Positions 48,792 to 57,699 of a DNA stretch of 64,000 nt are shown here, one piece after another. The DNA is from Erythrobacter sp. Lineage in GTDB: Bacteria; Pseudomonadota; Alphaproteobacteria; Sphingomonadales; Sphingomonadaceae. The stretch spans positions 3,140,425 through 3,204,424 of the forward strand of contig NZ_CP050265.1 in the NCBI RefSeq assembly GCF_011765465.1. Reading direction: 5' to 3'. Position 1 is the first letter of the stretch, and every line of letters starts with the position of its first letter. The notes beneath the pieces were generated by a model. It was not told the origin of the DNA and made no database searches. It saw only the letters and a list, made by a program, of their open reading frames with translations. A program made the translations under genes and the position numbers.

Positions 48792-50107
48792 AAGCCGAGG
48801 CCGGGTTTCTCGAGGCTCGGCCATGGCCCGCGCAAAGGCTCGCGTGGACCGCGCTCGCGATCCTCGCGCTCGCCAATATCCTGTCCTATCTCGACCGGAT
48901 CGTGATCAACCTGCTGGTCGAGCCGATCCAGCGCGACCTTGCGATCAGCGACACCCAGTTCGGCCTGCTCCAAGGTGTCGCCTTCGGCCTGTTCTACACC
49001 GCCATGGCGCTGCCGATCGGGCGGCTCGTCGACAATGGCCCGAGGAAGCCGGTCATCGCGATCGGGGTCGCGGTGTTCAGCCTGTTCACCCTCGCATCGG
49101 GCCTCGCGCGCAATTTCGGGCAGATGTTCGCCGCGCGGATCGGAGTGGGCGCGGGCGAGGCGAGCGTCGTGCCGACCGCCTATTCGATCATCTCCGATAT
49201 GTTCCCGCCCGAACGGCTGGGCCGGGCGATGAGCGTCTTCACCATGACCGCCTTCGTCGGCATCGGCCTCGCCTATATCGCGGGCGGTGTGGCGATCGCG
49301 GTGGTCGCGGCGTGGGACGCGCCGGGCTTTCTCGGCGAGCTCGCCCCGTGGCGGCGCACCTTCCTGCTGGTCGCGGCGCCCGGCCTGCTGGTCGCGGTGC
49401 TGCTGATGCTGGTGCTGAAGGAGCCCGCAAGGCGCGGCGGCGAGGGGCGGGCGAAAGTCCCCATGCGCGAGGTCGCGGCGCATCTTCGCGGGCAGAGCCG
49501 CGCGCTGGCGTTCGTCTTTGCCGGTTTCAGCATGATCACGCTGTCGGGCTATGCCTCGACCGTGTGGACCCCGGCGCTGTTCATCCGCGCCTATGGCTGG
49601 TCGGCGGGCGAGATCGGGGTCGCCTATGGCGCGCTTTACCTCGTGCTCGGCCCGGCGGGCGCGCTGCTTGCGGGCTGGCTGTGCGACCGCATGACCGCAG
49701 CGGGCGCGCGCGATGCGCCGCTCAAGGTCGCGGCGTGGGGCTATCTCGGCACCGGCCTGTTCGGCGGGCTCGCTCCGCTCATGCCGACGGGCGAGCTGGC
49801 GCTGGCGGTTTTCGCGCCCGCCATGCTGATGTCGACCATGCCCTATCCCATGGCCGGGACCGCGATCCAGCTGGTGACGCCGAACCGGATGCGCGGACAG
49901 GTGAGCGCGCTTTATATGCTCGTCATCAACCTCGTCGGGCTGGGTGCGGGGCCGCTGGTGGTGGGCGCGTTCAACGACGCGCTGTTCACCGGGCCGGAGG
50001 GCGTGCGCTACTCGCTCGCCTGGGTGAACGCGGTCTGCGCGCCGCTCGCCTTCGCGCTGCTGTGGGCGGGGCTGCGGCCCTATCGGGAACTTCGGAGGGA
50101 GGCATGA
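48788..50107 (+). CDS. MFS transporter (spinster-like)
   Basis: A 439-residue carrier with twelve predicted helices. Motif A-like IGRLVDNGPRKPVIAIG follows helix 2, LARNFGQMFAARIGVGAGEA is helix 4, and PPERLGRAMSVFTM is a further spinster-like trait. It starts at TTG 48788, overlapping the TetR stop (TTGA). Location in the operon suggests import or export of the pathway substrate or an intermediate across the inner membrane. Confidence 0.88.
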   Translation: MKAEAGFLEARPWPAQRLAWTALAILALANILSYLDRIVINLLVEPIQRDLAISDTQFGLLQGVAFGLFYTAMALPIGRLVDNGPRKPVIAIGVAVFSLFTLASGLARNFGQMFAARIGVGAGEASVVPTAYSIISDMFPPERLGRAMSVFTMTAFVGIGLAYIAGGVAIAVVAAWDAPGFLGELAPWRRTFLLVAAPGLLVAVLLMLVLKEPARRGGEGRAKVPMREVAAHLRGQSRALAFVFAGFSMITLSGYASTVWTPALFIRAYGWSAGEIGVAYGALYLVLGPAGALLAGWLCDRMTAAGARDAPLKVAAWGYLGTGLFGGLAPLMPTGELALAVFAPAMLMSTMPYPMAGTAIQLVTPNRMRGQVSALYMLVINLVGLGAGPLVVGAFNDALFTGPEGVRYSLAWVNAVCAPLAFALLWAGLRPYRELRREA

Positions 50108-50874
50108 AGCTCGAAGGCAGGATCGCGCTGGTGACGGGCGCGGCGGGAGGCATCGGGGCGGCGGTGGCGCGGGCTTTCGCGGCCGAGGGCGCGCGGGTGA
50201 TCTGCGCCGATGTCGCGCGCGAGGCGGCCTTCGCGCTGGCGGAGGAACTGGGCGAGGGGGCCGAAGCCGCGGTTCTCGACGTTGCGAAGCGCGCGGACTG
50301 GGATCGGCTGGCGGCGGAAATCGAGGGGCGGCACGGCCGGCTCGACGTGCTGGTGAACAATGCCGGGATTTCCGGCATGGGCGATCTCGACAGCATCGAC
50401 ACGGAATTCTGGGAGCGGTTCCAGCGGACCAATGCCGACAGCATCTTCCATTCGGTGCAGGCGATGGCCCCGCTGCTGCGCGCCTCGGAGCACGCCTCGG
50501 TGGTGAATGTCGGCTCGCTCCTCGCGCTGCGCCCCAATGCGGCGCTGCCCGCCTACAGCGCCGCCAAGGCTTCGCTGCGCGCGCAGACGAAAGCCTATGC
50601 GCTGCACTTTGCGCAAAGGGGCGAATATATCCGCGTCAACGCGGTCCATCCGGGATCGACCCTGACGCCGATGATGGAAGCCAATCTCGGCGATACGGAC
50701 GAGGAGCGCGAGGCGAACTACGCCCGCCGCGTCGCGGTCCACCCGCTGGGCGCGGCGACGGGGCGGATCGTGCTGCCCGAGGACGTGGCGAAGGCCGTGC
50801 TGTTCCTCGCCTGCGAAGACTCGGCCTTCATCACCGGCATCGACCTGCCCGTTGATGGCGGCGCGAGCCTTTAA
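50104..50874 (+). CDS. short-chain dehydrogenase/reductase (classical SDR)
   Basis: A 256-residue classical SDR. The NAD-binding motif is LVTGAAGGIGAAVARAF, Asp of ICADVA suggests NAD(H), and NNAG lies in VLVNNAGISG. The Ser of VNVGSLLAL and YSAAK are the catalytic residues, and LPVDGGASL ends the protein. It is the final plus-strand gene of the operon, overlapping the MFS stop (ATGA). A likely role is oxidation of a hydroxylated intermediate made by the oxygenase or P450. Confidence 0.9.
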   Translation: MKLEGRIALVTGAAGGIGAAVARAFAAEGARVICADVAREAAFALAEELGEGAEAAVLDVAKRADWDRLAAEIEGRHGRLDVLVNNAGISGMGDLDSIDTEFWERFQRTNADSIFHSVQAMAPLLRASEHASVVNVGSLLALRPNAALPAYSAAKASLRAQTKAYALHFAQRGEYIRVNAVHPGSTLTPMMEANLGDTDEEREANYARRVAVHPLGAATGRIVLPEDVAKAVLFLACEDSAFITGIDLPVDGGASL

Positions 50875-51629
50875 AGCGACACCCGCCGCGTCTGCCCGCC
50901 GTCGACGATGAGGTTCACCCCCGTGATCCACGAGGCGCGTTTGCTGAGCAGGAACACGCCCGCATCCGCGACCTCCTCCGCCGTGCCGAGCCGGCCGAAG
51001 GGGATCTCCGCCACGGTCGCTTCGTAATAGTCGGGATAATTGACCTTGTGCTTCTCCCAGTTCCCGCCGGGAAAGGTTGTCGCGCCGGGCGAGATGCAGT
51101 TCACCCGCACCCCCTTCTTGCCGAGCACCTGGCTGATCTGCTTGGCGTAGACGATCAGCCCCGCCTTCATCACGTTGTAGGGCTGGACGAAGGGATAGGT
51201 CTCCAGCCCCGCGGTCGAGGACACGAACAGGACCGACCCGCCGTCCTTGGCGAGATGGTCCTCCAGCGCCTCGAGCCCGCGCACCGCGCCCATCAGGTCG
51301 ACTTCGAAATTGGCGCGCCATTTCGCGTCGCCGCCCGCGCCGCCTCCGCCCGATACATTGTGGACGAAGGCATCGCACCCGCCGAGCCAGTGCGCGGCTT
51401 CGGCGAGCCATGCGCGGTAGGCGTCCGCATCGCCCACATCGACCGCCGCGCCTTTCACGTGGAAGCCGCGCGCACCCCACGCCTTCTCGCATTCCGCCAC
51501 CGCCTCGGCATCGCGCGCGCAGAAGGCGAGATCCGCGCCCGCCTCGAGCAGCTTTTCCGCGATCCGGTTGCCGATCCCGCGCGTCGCCCCGGTGACGATC
51601 GCCTTCGCGCCTTCCATTTCGAGATCCAT
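50871..51629 (-). CDS. short-chain dehydrogenase/reductase
   Basis: A 252-residue SDR on the opposite strand. The cofactor site is IVTGATRGIGNRIAEKL; HNVSGG replaces the usual NNAG, and the catalytic residues are Ser in VSSTAGLETYP and Tyr/Lys in YNVMK. A Gly-rich stretch (VSGGGGAGGDA) near residue 95 is unusual. It overlaps the convergent SDR by 4 nt and runs with the CMD-like and ThuA-like genes. It may act on a second hydroxyl in the same pathway. Confidence 0.88.
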   Translation of the reverse strand: MDLEMEGAKAIVTGATRGIGNRIAEKLLEAGADLAFCARDAEAVAECEKAWGARGFHVKGAAVDVGDADAYRAWLAEAAHWLGGCDAFVHNVSGGGGAGGDAKWRANFEVDLMGAVRGLEALEDHLAKDGGSVLFVSSTAGLETYPFVQPYNVMKAGLIVYAKQISQVLGKKGVRVNCISPGATTFPGGNWEKHKVNYPDYYEATVAEIPFGRLGTAEEVADAGVFLLSKRASWITGVNLIVDGGQTRRVSL

Positions 51630-51639
51630 CGGCTGTCTC

Positions 51640-52200
51640 CTAAGTCGCTCTTGTATAGTGGGGCCGGTCTTCCGGCAGCGGCGGCAGGCCGTCTTCCAGC
51701 GGCACGCGCAGCGCGTTCAATTGCAGCGAGATCGTGAGAAAATTGCCCGAGAGCCAGACGAGATCGACCAGCTGGTCGGGCGCGTAGTGCTCGGCGACCC
51801 GCGCCCAAACGCCTTCGGAAATCGTCCAGTCGCGCATCATGTCGTCGACCGCCGCGACCACCGCCGCCTCGCCCGGCGTCCAGTGCGGACTGTCCGCCCC
51901 GACGCACAGCGCCTCGAAATCGGCATCCTCGAACCCGCCGCGCCGCGCGACGATCGAATGCATTCCCCACTCATAGGCGCACCGCGCGTTCCACCCGACC
52001 CGCAGGATCGCGATCTCGCGCTCGCGGAAGGGCAGGGCGTTGTGCAGCAGGATATGCTCGCCATAGGGCAGCCACTTGAGCAGCGTGTCCGGCGAATGGG
52101 CGAGCGTGCGGTGGAGCTTGTAAGGCCAGGCCGCGATCACCTCGGCGAGGCTTTCGGGAATCGCGTCGTCCGCCAAGGGGGGCAGGCCGGCCTTGCTCAT
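51640..52200 (-). CDS. carboxymuconolactone decarboxylase (AhpD-like) family protein
   Basis: A 186-residue protein of the CMD/AhpD fold. Landmarks are LPFREREIAILRVGWNARC and AYEWGMHSIVARRGGFEDAD. The motif normally reading CxxC-H as ExxxW-x-x-H is seen here as CAYEWGMH, so one cysteine and the conserved His are present but not a CxxC pair. The exact reaction is unknown; the family includes decarboxylases and peroxidases. The ATG at 52200 overlaps the stop of the ThuA-like gene. Confidence 0.85.
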   Translation of the reverse strand: MSKAGLPPLADDAIPESLAEVIAAWPYKLHRTLAHSPDTLLKWLPYGEHILLHNALPFREREIAILRVGWNARCAYEWGMHSIVARRGGFEDADFEALCVGADSPHWTPGEAAVVAAVDDMMRDWTISEGVWARVAEHYAPDQLVDLVWLSGNFLTISLQLNALRVPLEDGLPPLPEDRPHYTRAT

Positions 52201-52934
52201 GCGCTTTCTCCTTCCCGCAAGGGCTCGCGGCAGACCCACTTGAGGCACCGGGCGAGCAGTTCGCGGTATTCGGGCACGTCCCACGCCCCGCGCTCGACAT
52301 GGGGATAGAAGGGCGTGCGATGCGGCGCGTCGTAATGCCCGCGCGCGTGGCCGGGGGTGAAATAGAGCACCTCGCCAGAGCCCAGCCTGCGGCGATAGAG
52401 CACCGCCTGCTGCGTGCGCGGCCACTCGTCCCGCAGGAAGCCGGGCGCGGCCCCGCCGAAATCGGCATGGAGCAGCACTTCGATGCCGTCGGTGTAATCC
52501 GACAGGTAAAGCTCGTCCTCGACCGTGAACGGCCCGATCCCTTCGGTGAGCGGGTCCGCCACCGGACCGGGCCGCACCTCGTAGGGGCCGATGGGGGGAT
52601 GCGCCTGGAAGGACGAACCCAGCGTCTCGAGGAAATCGCCCGCGAGCGCGCGGCCCGATACGCCGTCCTCGCCCCAGACGAGCAGCGAATTGGTCGCGTG
52701 CAGCGCCAGCCAGCGCCCGCCGCCTTCGACGAATCGCCGCAACCGCCGGGCGGCTTGCGGCGAGGGTTCGACATTGCAGGTGTAGCTGATGAGCGCAGTC
52801 TCGGGCGCGCCATCGAATTCCTCGAAACTCGAGGACACGGCGACCCGGTTGCACGGGTCTTCGCCCAGCGCGCGCAGCAGCTCCATCCGCACGAAATCGA
52901 AATCATGGGCCATGCCGCCGACCACCAGTCGCAC
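52197..52934 (-). CDS. ThuA-domain protein
   Basis: A 245-residue protein with a ThuA-like class I glutamine amidotransferase fold: VRLVVGGMAHDFD at the N-terminus, a WLALHATNSLLVWGEDG segment, HPPIGPYEVRPGPVADPL, and GEVLYFTPGHARGHYD near the C-terminus. ThuA domains often occur with sugar or catabolic genes but have no single known reaction. It starts at GTG 52934, which has AGGGAG seven nt upstream, in preference to ATG 52994. It is divergent from the TonB receptor. Confidence 0.8.
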   Translation of the reverse strand: MRLVVGGMAHDFDFVRMELLRALGEDPCNRVAVSSSFEEFDGAPETALISYTCNVEPSPQAARRLRRFVEGGGRWLALHATNSLLVWGEDGVSGRALAGDFLETLGSSFQAHPPIGPYEVRPGPVADPLTEGIGPFTVEDELYLSDYTDGIEVLLHADFGGAAPGFLRDEWPRTQQAVLYRRRLGSGEVLYFTPGHARGHYDAPHRTPFYPHVERGAWDVPEYRELLARCLKWVCREPLREGESA

Positions 52935-53000
52935 GTCACGTCTCCCTGGGCGCCTTTCGCCGCAGCGCTCTTCGCCTGCCTGTGTCCTCTCCATAGTGCC

Positions 53001-53029
53001 AATCTTGACTTTTCTTACTGGACTGTCAA
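53001..53029. promoter_or_regulatory. divergent promoter region of the ThuA and TonB receptor genes
   Basis: A plus-strand TTGACT (53005-53010) and a minus-strand TTGACA (53029-53024) face each other, so the sequence between them reads TTGAC...GTCAA as an inverted repeat. The minus-strand box has AAGATT 17 nt downstream. The arrangement suits shared control of both divergent transcripts. Confidence 0.4.
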
Positions 53030-53099
53030 AAAGTTTGTGTGCGCCGGAACCCCCGATGCCGTAGCGGCAGAGGGGGAAAGGCGACGGGGAGAGGAAAAA

Positions 53100-55493
53100 A
53101 TGAGCAAAACCAGAACGCGATTCCGTGCGGGCCTTGCCGTGGGGGCGGCCCCCTTTGTCCTGGGCCTGTTCGTGCCCGCTGTCAGCCACGCGCAGGACGT
53201 GTCGGGCGATGCCCCGCAGGCGACCTCGGACGAGGGGCTGCGCCAGATCGTCGTCACCGCCCAGCGCCGCGCCGAGGCGCAGCAGGACGTGCCGATCGCG
53301 ATCACCGCCTTCGACCAGGCCGAAGTCGAACGTTTCAACGCGCGCGACATTTCCGAACTGGCGGGGCAGGTTCCCAACCTCGTGCTCACCGAAGTCTCGA
53401 TCGGGCCGAGCCTCGCGCAGGTCTCGATCCGCGGGGTGAACTCGCAGGACCCGGAAAAGAGCTTCGATCCGGCGGTCGGCACTTTCCTTGACGGGATCTA
53501 TCTCGGCACTTCGGCCTTCAACCTGCTCGACACTTTCGACCTTGAACGCATCGAGGTGCTGCGCGGGCCGCAGGGCACGCTGTTCGGTCGCAACACCACC
53601 GGCGGCGCGCTCAACGCCACCCGCCGCCGCCCGACCGGCGAATTCGGCGCGCGCGGGGTCGTCACCATCGGCAATTTCGACACGCTCGATTTCCGGGGCG
53701 AGATCAACACCCCGCTGATCGGCGACACCGTGTCGATGCTGGTGCGCGGGCAGTATCTCACCGACGACGGTTTCTTCGAAAACCCGGCAGGCGGCTCGCG
53801 CGGGGCGCGCGACCGCTGGAACGTCGGCGCGGTGCTGCGGATCGACACGCCGGGGGTCGCGACCTTCGACATCATCTACGACCATGCCGAGGACAATTCG
53901 GACCTCACCCCTTACGTGCCGCGCGGCATTTCGGGCGTCGAGCCGCTGCCGATCGACCTCATCCAGACGACCTTCCCGGTCCCGGCGACGGTCACGCCCG
54001 CTTTCGGCCCGGACCCGCTCTGCCTGATCCAGAATATCTGCGACAATCCGCAGAACCCGGTTTCGACCTCGACCGACCCGCATTTCCTCGACGCGCGGCT
54101 CGACGCGCTGACGGTGACGGGCGACATCTACCTGTCGGACACGCTGACCCTGTCGACCGTGTTCGGGATGCGCGATTCGCGCGAGGCGGTCTACATCGAC
54201 TTCGACGGGTCGAGCGCGACCGCCTTCAACGTGGTGCGCGAACAGGATTACAGCCAGTACAGCGGCGAAATCCGGCTCGCGAGCAGCTTTGACGGCCCCG
54301 TCAATTTCGTCGCGGGCGCGTTCCACTTCCATTCGGAATACAGCCTCAGGCAGGCGATCAAGCTCGACCTGTCGCTGGTCGGCGCGCCGGTTCCGCCGGG
54401 CTTCCTCTTCGTGAACGGTGCGGGGGACGAGGACGACCACGAATCGACCACCACCGCGATCTTCGCGCAGGCCGACTGGGCGATGACCGACACGCTCACC
54501 CTGACGCTGGGCGGGCGCGCGACCTGGGATGAAAAGCGCATCCAGACGCGCTTCTACGATCCCGGCCTGCCGCCGACCGCGCCCTACCAGATCACCGACG
54601 GCATCCCTGAAGGCCGCCCGCTGACCGATGCGGGCGGGGCGAGCGAGGACTGGTTCGAATTCACGCCCAAGGTCATGCTGACCTGGGAGCCGAACGCGGA
54701 CGTGCTCACCTACGCCTCGTTCACGCGCGGCTACAACGCGGGCGGCTTCAGCGCGCGCGCCGGGACCGTGCGCGACGTGACGACGCCGTTCAACCCGGAG
54801 ATCATCGACGCCTTTGAGATCGGCGGGAAACTCGACCTGCTCGAGCGCAAGCTGCGCATCAACGCGGCGCTGTTCTGGAACGAATACAAGGACAAGCAGG
54901 AAGAGGCGATCGAGCCCGGCCCGCCGCCGACCTTCACCTCGACCACGGTGCGCAACGTCGCCGAGGCGCGCATCCGCGGGGTGGAACTCGAAGTCAGCGC
55001 GCTGCCGTTCGAGGGGCTGAGGATCGATGCCTCGCTCGGCTATCTCGATGCCGAGTATACCGATTACGAAGCCTTCATCGCGCCTTCGACCTATGTTTCG
55101 ACCCCGCCGCAGCCGCCCGGCACGCTGATCCTTGCGGACCTCTCGACGCTGGAGCTGCGCAACGCGCCCGAATGGACCGGCAGCATCGGCGCGACCTACA
55201 CCGCCGATCTCGGCTTCGGCGAACTGCAATTGAACGGGCAGGGGCGCTATGTCGGCGAGCGGTTCCAGGAATTCTTCAACTCGCCGCGCGGCCTTGTCGA
55301 AGGGCTGTGGCGGGTGGATTCCTCGGCGACGATCAGTTTCGGCGGGCCGGACCAGGACCGCTTCCGCGTCACCGCCTTCGTCGAGAACCTGTTCGACGAG
55401 CAGATCAATTTCGGCCTCACCAATTCGATCGTCGATTTCGGGACGCTGTCGCCGCCCCGGCTCTACGGGGTCGAATTCGGCTTCGGCTTCTGA
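53100..55493 (+). CDS. TonB-dependent outer-membrane receptor
   Basis: A 797-residue outer-membrane barrel. A signal peptide (residues 1-31, ending HAQ) precedes LRQIVVTAQRRAEAQQDVP, the start of the plug domain. Plug landmarks are VSIRGVNSQ, and RGPQGTLFGRNTTGGA is the classic segment near residue 155. A 22-stranded barrel follows and ends in a terminal phenylalanine (GFGF), the signal for outer-membrane assembly. The location beside the oxygenase and P450 genes suggests uptake of a hydrophobic catabolic substrate rather than a siderophore. AGGAAAAA precedes the ATG at 53100. A terminator follows. Confidence 0.94.
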   Translation: MSKTRTRFRAGLAVGAAPFVLGLFVPAVSHAQDVSGDAPQATSDEGLRQIVVTAQRRAEAQQDVPIAITAFDQAEVERFNARDISELAGQVPNLVLTEVSIGPSLAQVSIRGVNSQDPEKSFDPAVGTFLDGIYLGTSAFNLLDTFDLERIEVLRGPQGTLFGRNTTGGALNATRRRPTGEFGARGVVTIGNFDTLDFRGEINTPLIGDTVSMLVRGQYLTDDGFFENPAGGSRGARDRWNVGAVLRIDTPGVATFDIIYDHAEDNSDLTPYVPRGISGVEPLPIDLIQTTFPVPATVTPAFGPDPLCLIQNICDNPQNPVSTSTDPHFLDARLDALTVTGDIYLSDTLTLSTVFGMRDSREAVYIDFDGSSATAFNVVREQDYSQYSGEIRLASSFDGPVNFVAGAFHFHSEYSLRQAIKLDLSLVGAPVPPGFLFVNGAGDEDDHESTTTAIFAQADWAMTDTLTLTLGGRATWDEKRIQTRFYDPGLPPTAPYQITDGIPEGRPLTDAGGASEDWFEFTPKVMLTWEPNADVLTYASFTRGYNAGGFSARAGTVRDVTTPFNPEIIDAFEIGGKLDLLERKLRINAALFWNEYKDKQEEAIEPGPPPTFTSTTVRNVAEARIRGVELEVSALPFEGLRIDASLGYLDAEYTDYEAFIAPSTYVSTPPQPPGTLILADLSTLELRNAPEWTGSIGATYTADLGFGELQLNGQGRYVGERFQEFFNSPRGLVEGLWRVDSSATISFGGPDQDRFRVTAFVENLFDEQINFGLTNSIVDFGTLSPPRLYGVEFGFGF

Positions 55494-55551
55494 CGGGGCG
55501 CATTTCCTTCCGACCGCCGTGACGCATGGATCTCTCCATCACGGACGAACT

Positions 55552-55583
55552 GGGGCTCCGCGCTCACGCGGGGCCCCTTTTTT
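55552..55583 (+). terminator. Rho-independent terminator after the TonB receptor
   Basis: An 11-bp stem with one G-U pair (55552-55562 with 55567-55577), a CTCA loop and a run of six T. It lies about 60 nt after the receptor stop codon. Confidence 0.9.
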
Positions 55584-55741
55584 GTGCCTGTAGGAGAGTG
55601 CGCGCGCGGTTGGATCGGCGCAGGGCGGCTCCAACAAAAAATTGTCCTTTTGCGCCATACCGCGCGGCTTACGCGAACTAAGGAGCCGCCGCGGGGCGCC
55701 GCCGCTTGCCGGGGGGCGGGCTTGGCCCTAGTGGCAGCGCA

Positions 55742-56626
55742 ATGACCGACAAGCCCACCGAACGCGACCTCAAGGATCGCCGCTTCTACCGCGCCGGCGA
55801 GGAAAGCCGCTTCGCCGACGAGAACCCCGACCGCACCCCGCAGACCGAGCACCCGGCCTACAAGCTCGCCTTCCGCGACACCGACTTCCTGCTGCGCGAC
55901 GAGCTGCGGCCCGTGCGCTTTCAGCTGGAGCTGCTCAAGCCCGAGATGCTGCTCGACGAAGCGCGGGTGGGATCGACGCTGGTGATGTACGGCTCGGCCC
56001 GCATCCCCTCGCCCCCGCAGGTCGAGGCGCGGCTGGAGGCGGCCGAGAACGGCGACGAGTTCGAAAAGAAGGTGGCCCAGCGCCTCGCCGAGAAGGCGAA
56101 GTATTACGACGAGGCATACCGCCTCGCCCGGCTGGTGTCGGAAAAGGCGATCATCGAGGACGGGCTCAGGCAGTTCGTGGTGACGACCGGCGGGGGCCCC
56201 TCGATCATGGAAGCGGGCAATCGCGGCGCTAGCGATGCGGGAAGCGAATCGATCGGGCTCAATATCGTGTTGCCGCACGAACAGGCGCCGAACAGCTTCG
56301 TGACGCCCTATCTCTCGTTCCAGTTCCACTACTTCGCGTTGAGGAAGATGCACTTCCTGCTGCGCGCCCGCGCGGTCGCCGTGTTCCCCGGCGGGTTCGG
56401 GACGTTCGACGAGTTCTTCGAGCTTTTGACGCTGGTGCAGACCGGCAAGATGAAGCCGATCCCGATCCTCCTGTTCGGCCACGATTTCTGGACCCGCGTA
56501 ATCGACTTCGAGGCGCTCGCCGAAGAAGGCACGATCTCGAAGCGCGACCTCGACCTGTTCCACTGGTGCGAGACGGCCGAGGACGCGTGGGATCACATCG
56601 CGGAGTTCTACGAGCTGAAGCGGTGA
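55742..56626 (+). CDS. LOG family (TIGR00730-like) phosphoribohydrolase
   Basis: A 294-residue protein with the LOG fold. The defining motif PGGFGTFDEFFELL is present, with the upstream MYGSARIPSP and TTGGGPSIMEAGNRGA segments. LOG enzymes release the base from nucleoside 5'-monophosphates, best known from cytokinin activation. The longer N-terminus (residues 1-80) and size fit the type II group. The ATG at 55742 (MTDKPTERD) is preferred over an upstream start. It stands alone. Confidence 0.88.
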   Translation: MTDKPTERDLKDRRFYRAGEESRFADENPDRTPQTEHPAYKLAFRDTDFLLRDELRPVRFQLELLKPEMLLDEARVGSTLVMYGSARIPSPPQVEARLEAAENGDEFEKKVAQRLAEKAKYYDEAYRLARLVSEKAIIEDGLRQFVVTTGGGPSIMEAGNRGASDAGSESIGLNIVLPHEQAPNSFVTPYLSFQFHYFALRKMHFLLRARAVAVFPGGFGTFDEFFELLTLVQTGKMKPIPILLFGHDFWTRVIDFEALAEEGTISKRDLDLFHWCETAEDAWDHIAEFYELKR

Positions 56627-56642
56627 TTCCTGTCTGATGCGG

Positions 56643-56745
56643 TTCCGGCATCCGCCGGAATCTTGAGCCTAGCCGCCCTCTCCCCCGCCCTTCCACCCTT
56701 GAGGATACACTGCCGGGTGGAAGGGCGGGGGAGAGGGCGGCTAGG
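56643..56745. repeat. two nested-neighbour hairpins, one with perfect 31-bp arms
   Basis: A 7-bp hairpin (56643-56649 with 56654-56660) is followed by a long palindrome whose arms 56668-56698 and 56715-56745 are perfect 31-bp reverse complements around a 16-nt loop. The left arm is pyrimidine-rich (CCTAGCCGCCCTCTCCC) and the right purine-rich. It lies between the convergent LOG and thiD genes. There is no T-run, so it is not a standard terminator. Style matches the hairpin at 26666-26748. Confidence 0.9.
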
Positions 56746-56828
56746 CAGCGCGGCAGCGCCGCAAACAAGCAACCCGGCTTGGCCCGAGGTTCCGGCAGAG
56801 TCCGGACGCCCCCGCAAGCAAACACTCC

Positions 56829-57641
56829 CTAATCCAGTTTCCGCACCGCCTGATGCCCCAGCGGGCCGCTCCCCGCGCCATAGCCCGGCGCGTGCCGGAT
56901 CGCCTCGAGCACGAAGCGCCGCGCAAGCCTCACCGCGTGTTCGAGGCTCTGCCCGTGTCCGATCAGCGTCGCGATCGCCGAGGACAGCGTGCAGCCCGTC
57001 CCGTGGGTGTGGCGGGTCTCGATCCGGGCGTGGTCGAACTGGACCGAGCGGCCCTCGGCGGGAATGAGGATGTCGATGATCCGCGCGTCCTCGGTGTGCC
57101 CGCCCTTCGCCAGCACCGCGCAGCCATATCCCGCGACCAGCTCGCGCGCTGCGCCCTCGACCAGTTCGGTGGTCCTGAGATTGCGTCCGGCGAGGTGTTC
57201 GAGCTCGGGCAAGTTGGGCGTCACCAGCGTGGCGCGCGGGAAGAGCCGCTCCTTCATCGCCTCGACCGCGTCCGGCGCGATCAGCGCCGCGCCCGAGGTC
57301 GCGATCATCACGGGGTCGAGCACCAGCGGCACGCGGCTGTCGACCTCCTCGAGCGCTTCGGCCACATGGGCGATTATGTCGGCATCGTGCAGCATCCCGA
57401 TCTTGATCGCGTCGACCCCGATGTCGCGGATGCACGAGCGCACCTGCTCGGCGACGAAGGGCCCGGACAGCGGCGTGATCGCCTGCACCCCGGTGCTGTT
57501 CTGCGCGGTCGCCGCGGTGATCGCGGTCATGCCGTAGCCGCCGAGCATGGCGATGGTCTTGAGGTCGGCCTGGATGCCTGCGCCGCCCGAGCTGTCGGAC
57601 CCGGCGATGGCGAGGATGCGGGGAGGGGCTTTCGTGGTCAT
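56829..57641 (-). CDS. thiD: hydroxymethylpyrimidine kinase / phosphomethylpyrimidine kinase
   Basis: A 270-residue ribokinase-family enzyme that phosphorylates HMP and HMP-P for thiamine synthesis. The N-terminal substrate motif is IAGSDSSGGAGIQADLK, followed by LDPVMIATSG, TPNLPELE and the ATP/anion-hole HGTGCTLSSAIATLI near residue 213. No TPP riboswitch is seen upstream, so control is not apparent. It stands next to an FAD amine oxidase on the same strand, 58 nt downstream of it. Confidence 0.95.
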   Translation of the reverse strand: MTTKAPPRILAIAGSDSSGGAGIQADLKTIAMLGGYGMTAITAATAQNSTGVQAITPLSGPFVAEQVRSCIRDIGVDAIKIGMLHDADIIAHVAEALEEVDSRVPLVLDPVMIATSGAALIAPDAVEAMKERLFPRATLVTPNLPELEHLAGRNLRTTELVEGAARELVAGYGCAVLAKGGHTEDARIIDILIPAEGRSVQFDHARIETRHTHGTGCTLSSAIATLIGHGQSLEHAVRLARRFVLEAIRHAPGYGAGSGPLGHQAVRKLD

Positions 57642-57699
57642 GCGCGCGCCTTAGCAAGTCCGCGCGGCCGAGCGGGATATTTTTGCGCCGTCCCCTCGA

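Noticed and set aside
48763..50874. 703-residue fused ORF in the MFS/SDR region
   Set aside because: The upstream part is an out-of-frame shadow of the MFS gene; only the 256-residue SDR at its end is real.
52197..55229. 1010-residue minus-strand ORF across the TonB receptor
   Set aside because: Only its last ~245 residues (ThuA-like) are real; the rest is antisense of the receptor and has Arg/Ala/Val-rich shadow composition.
57642..57699. TPP riboswitch controlling thiD
   Set aside because: The region upstream of the thiD start is too short and lacks the conserved CTGAGA-type core.
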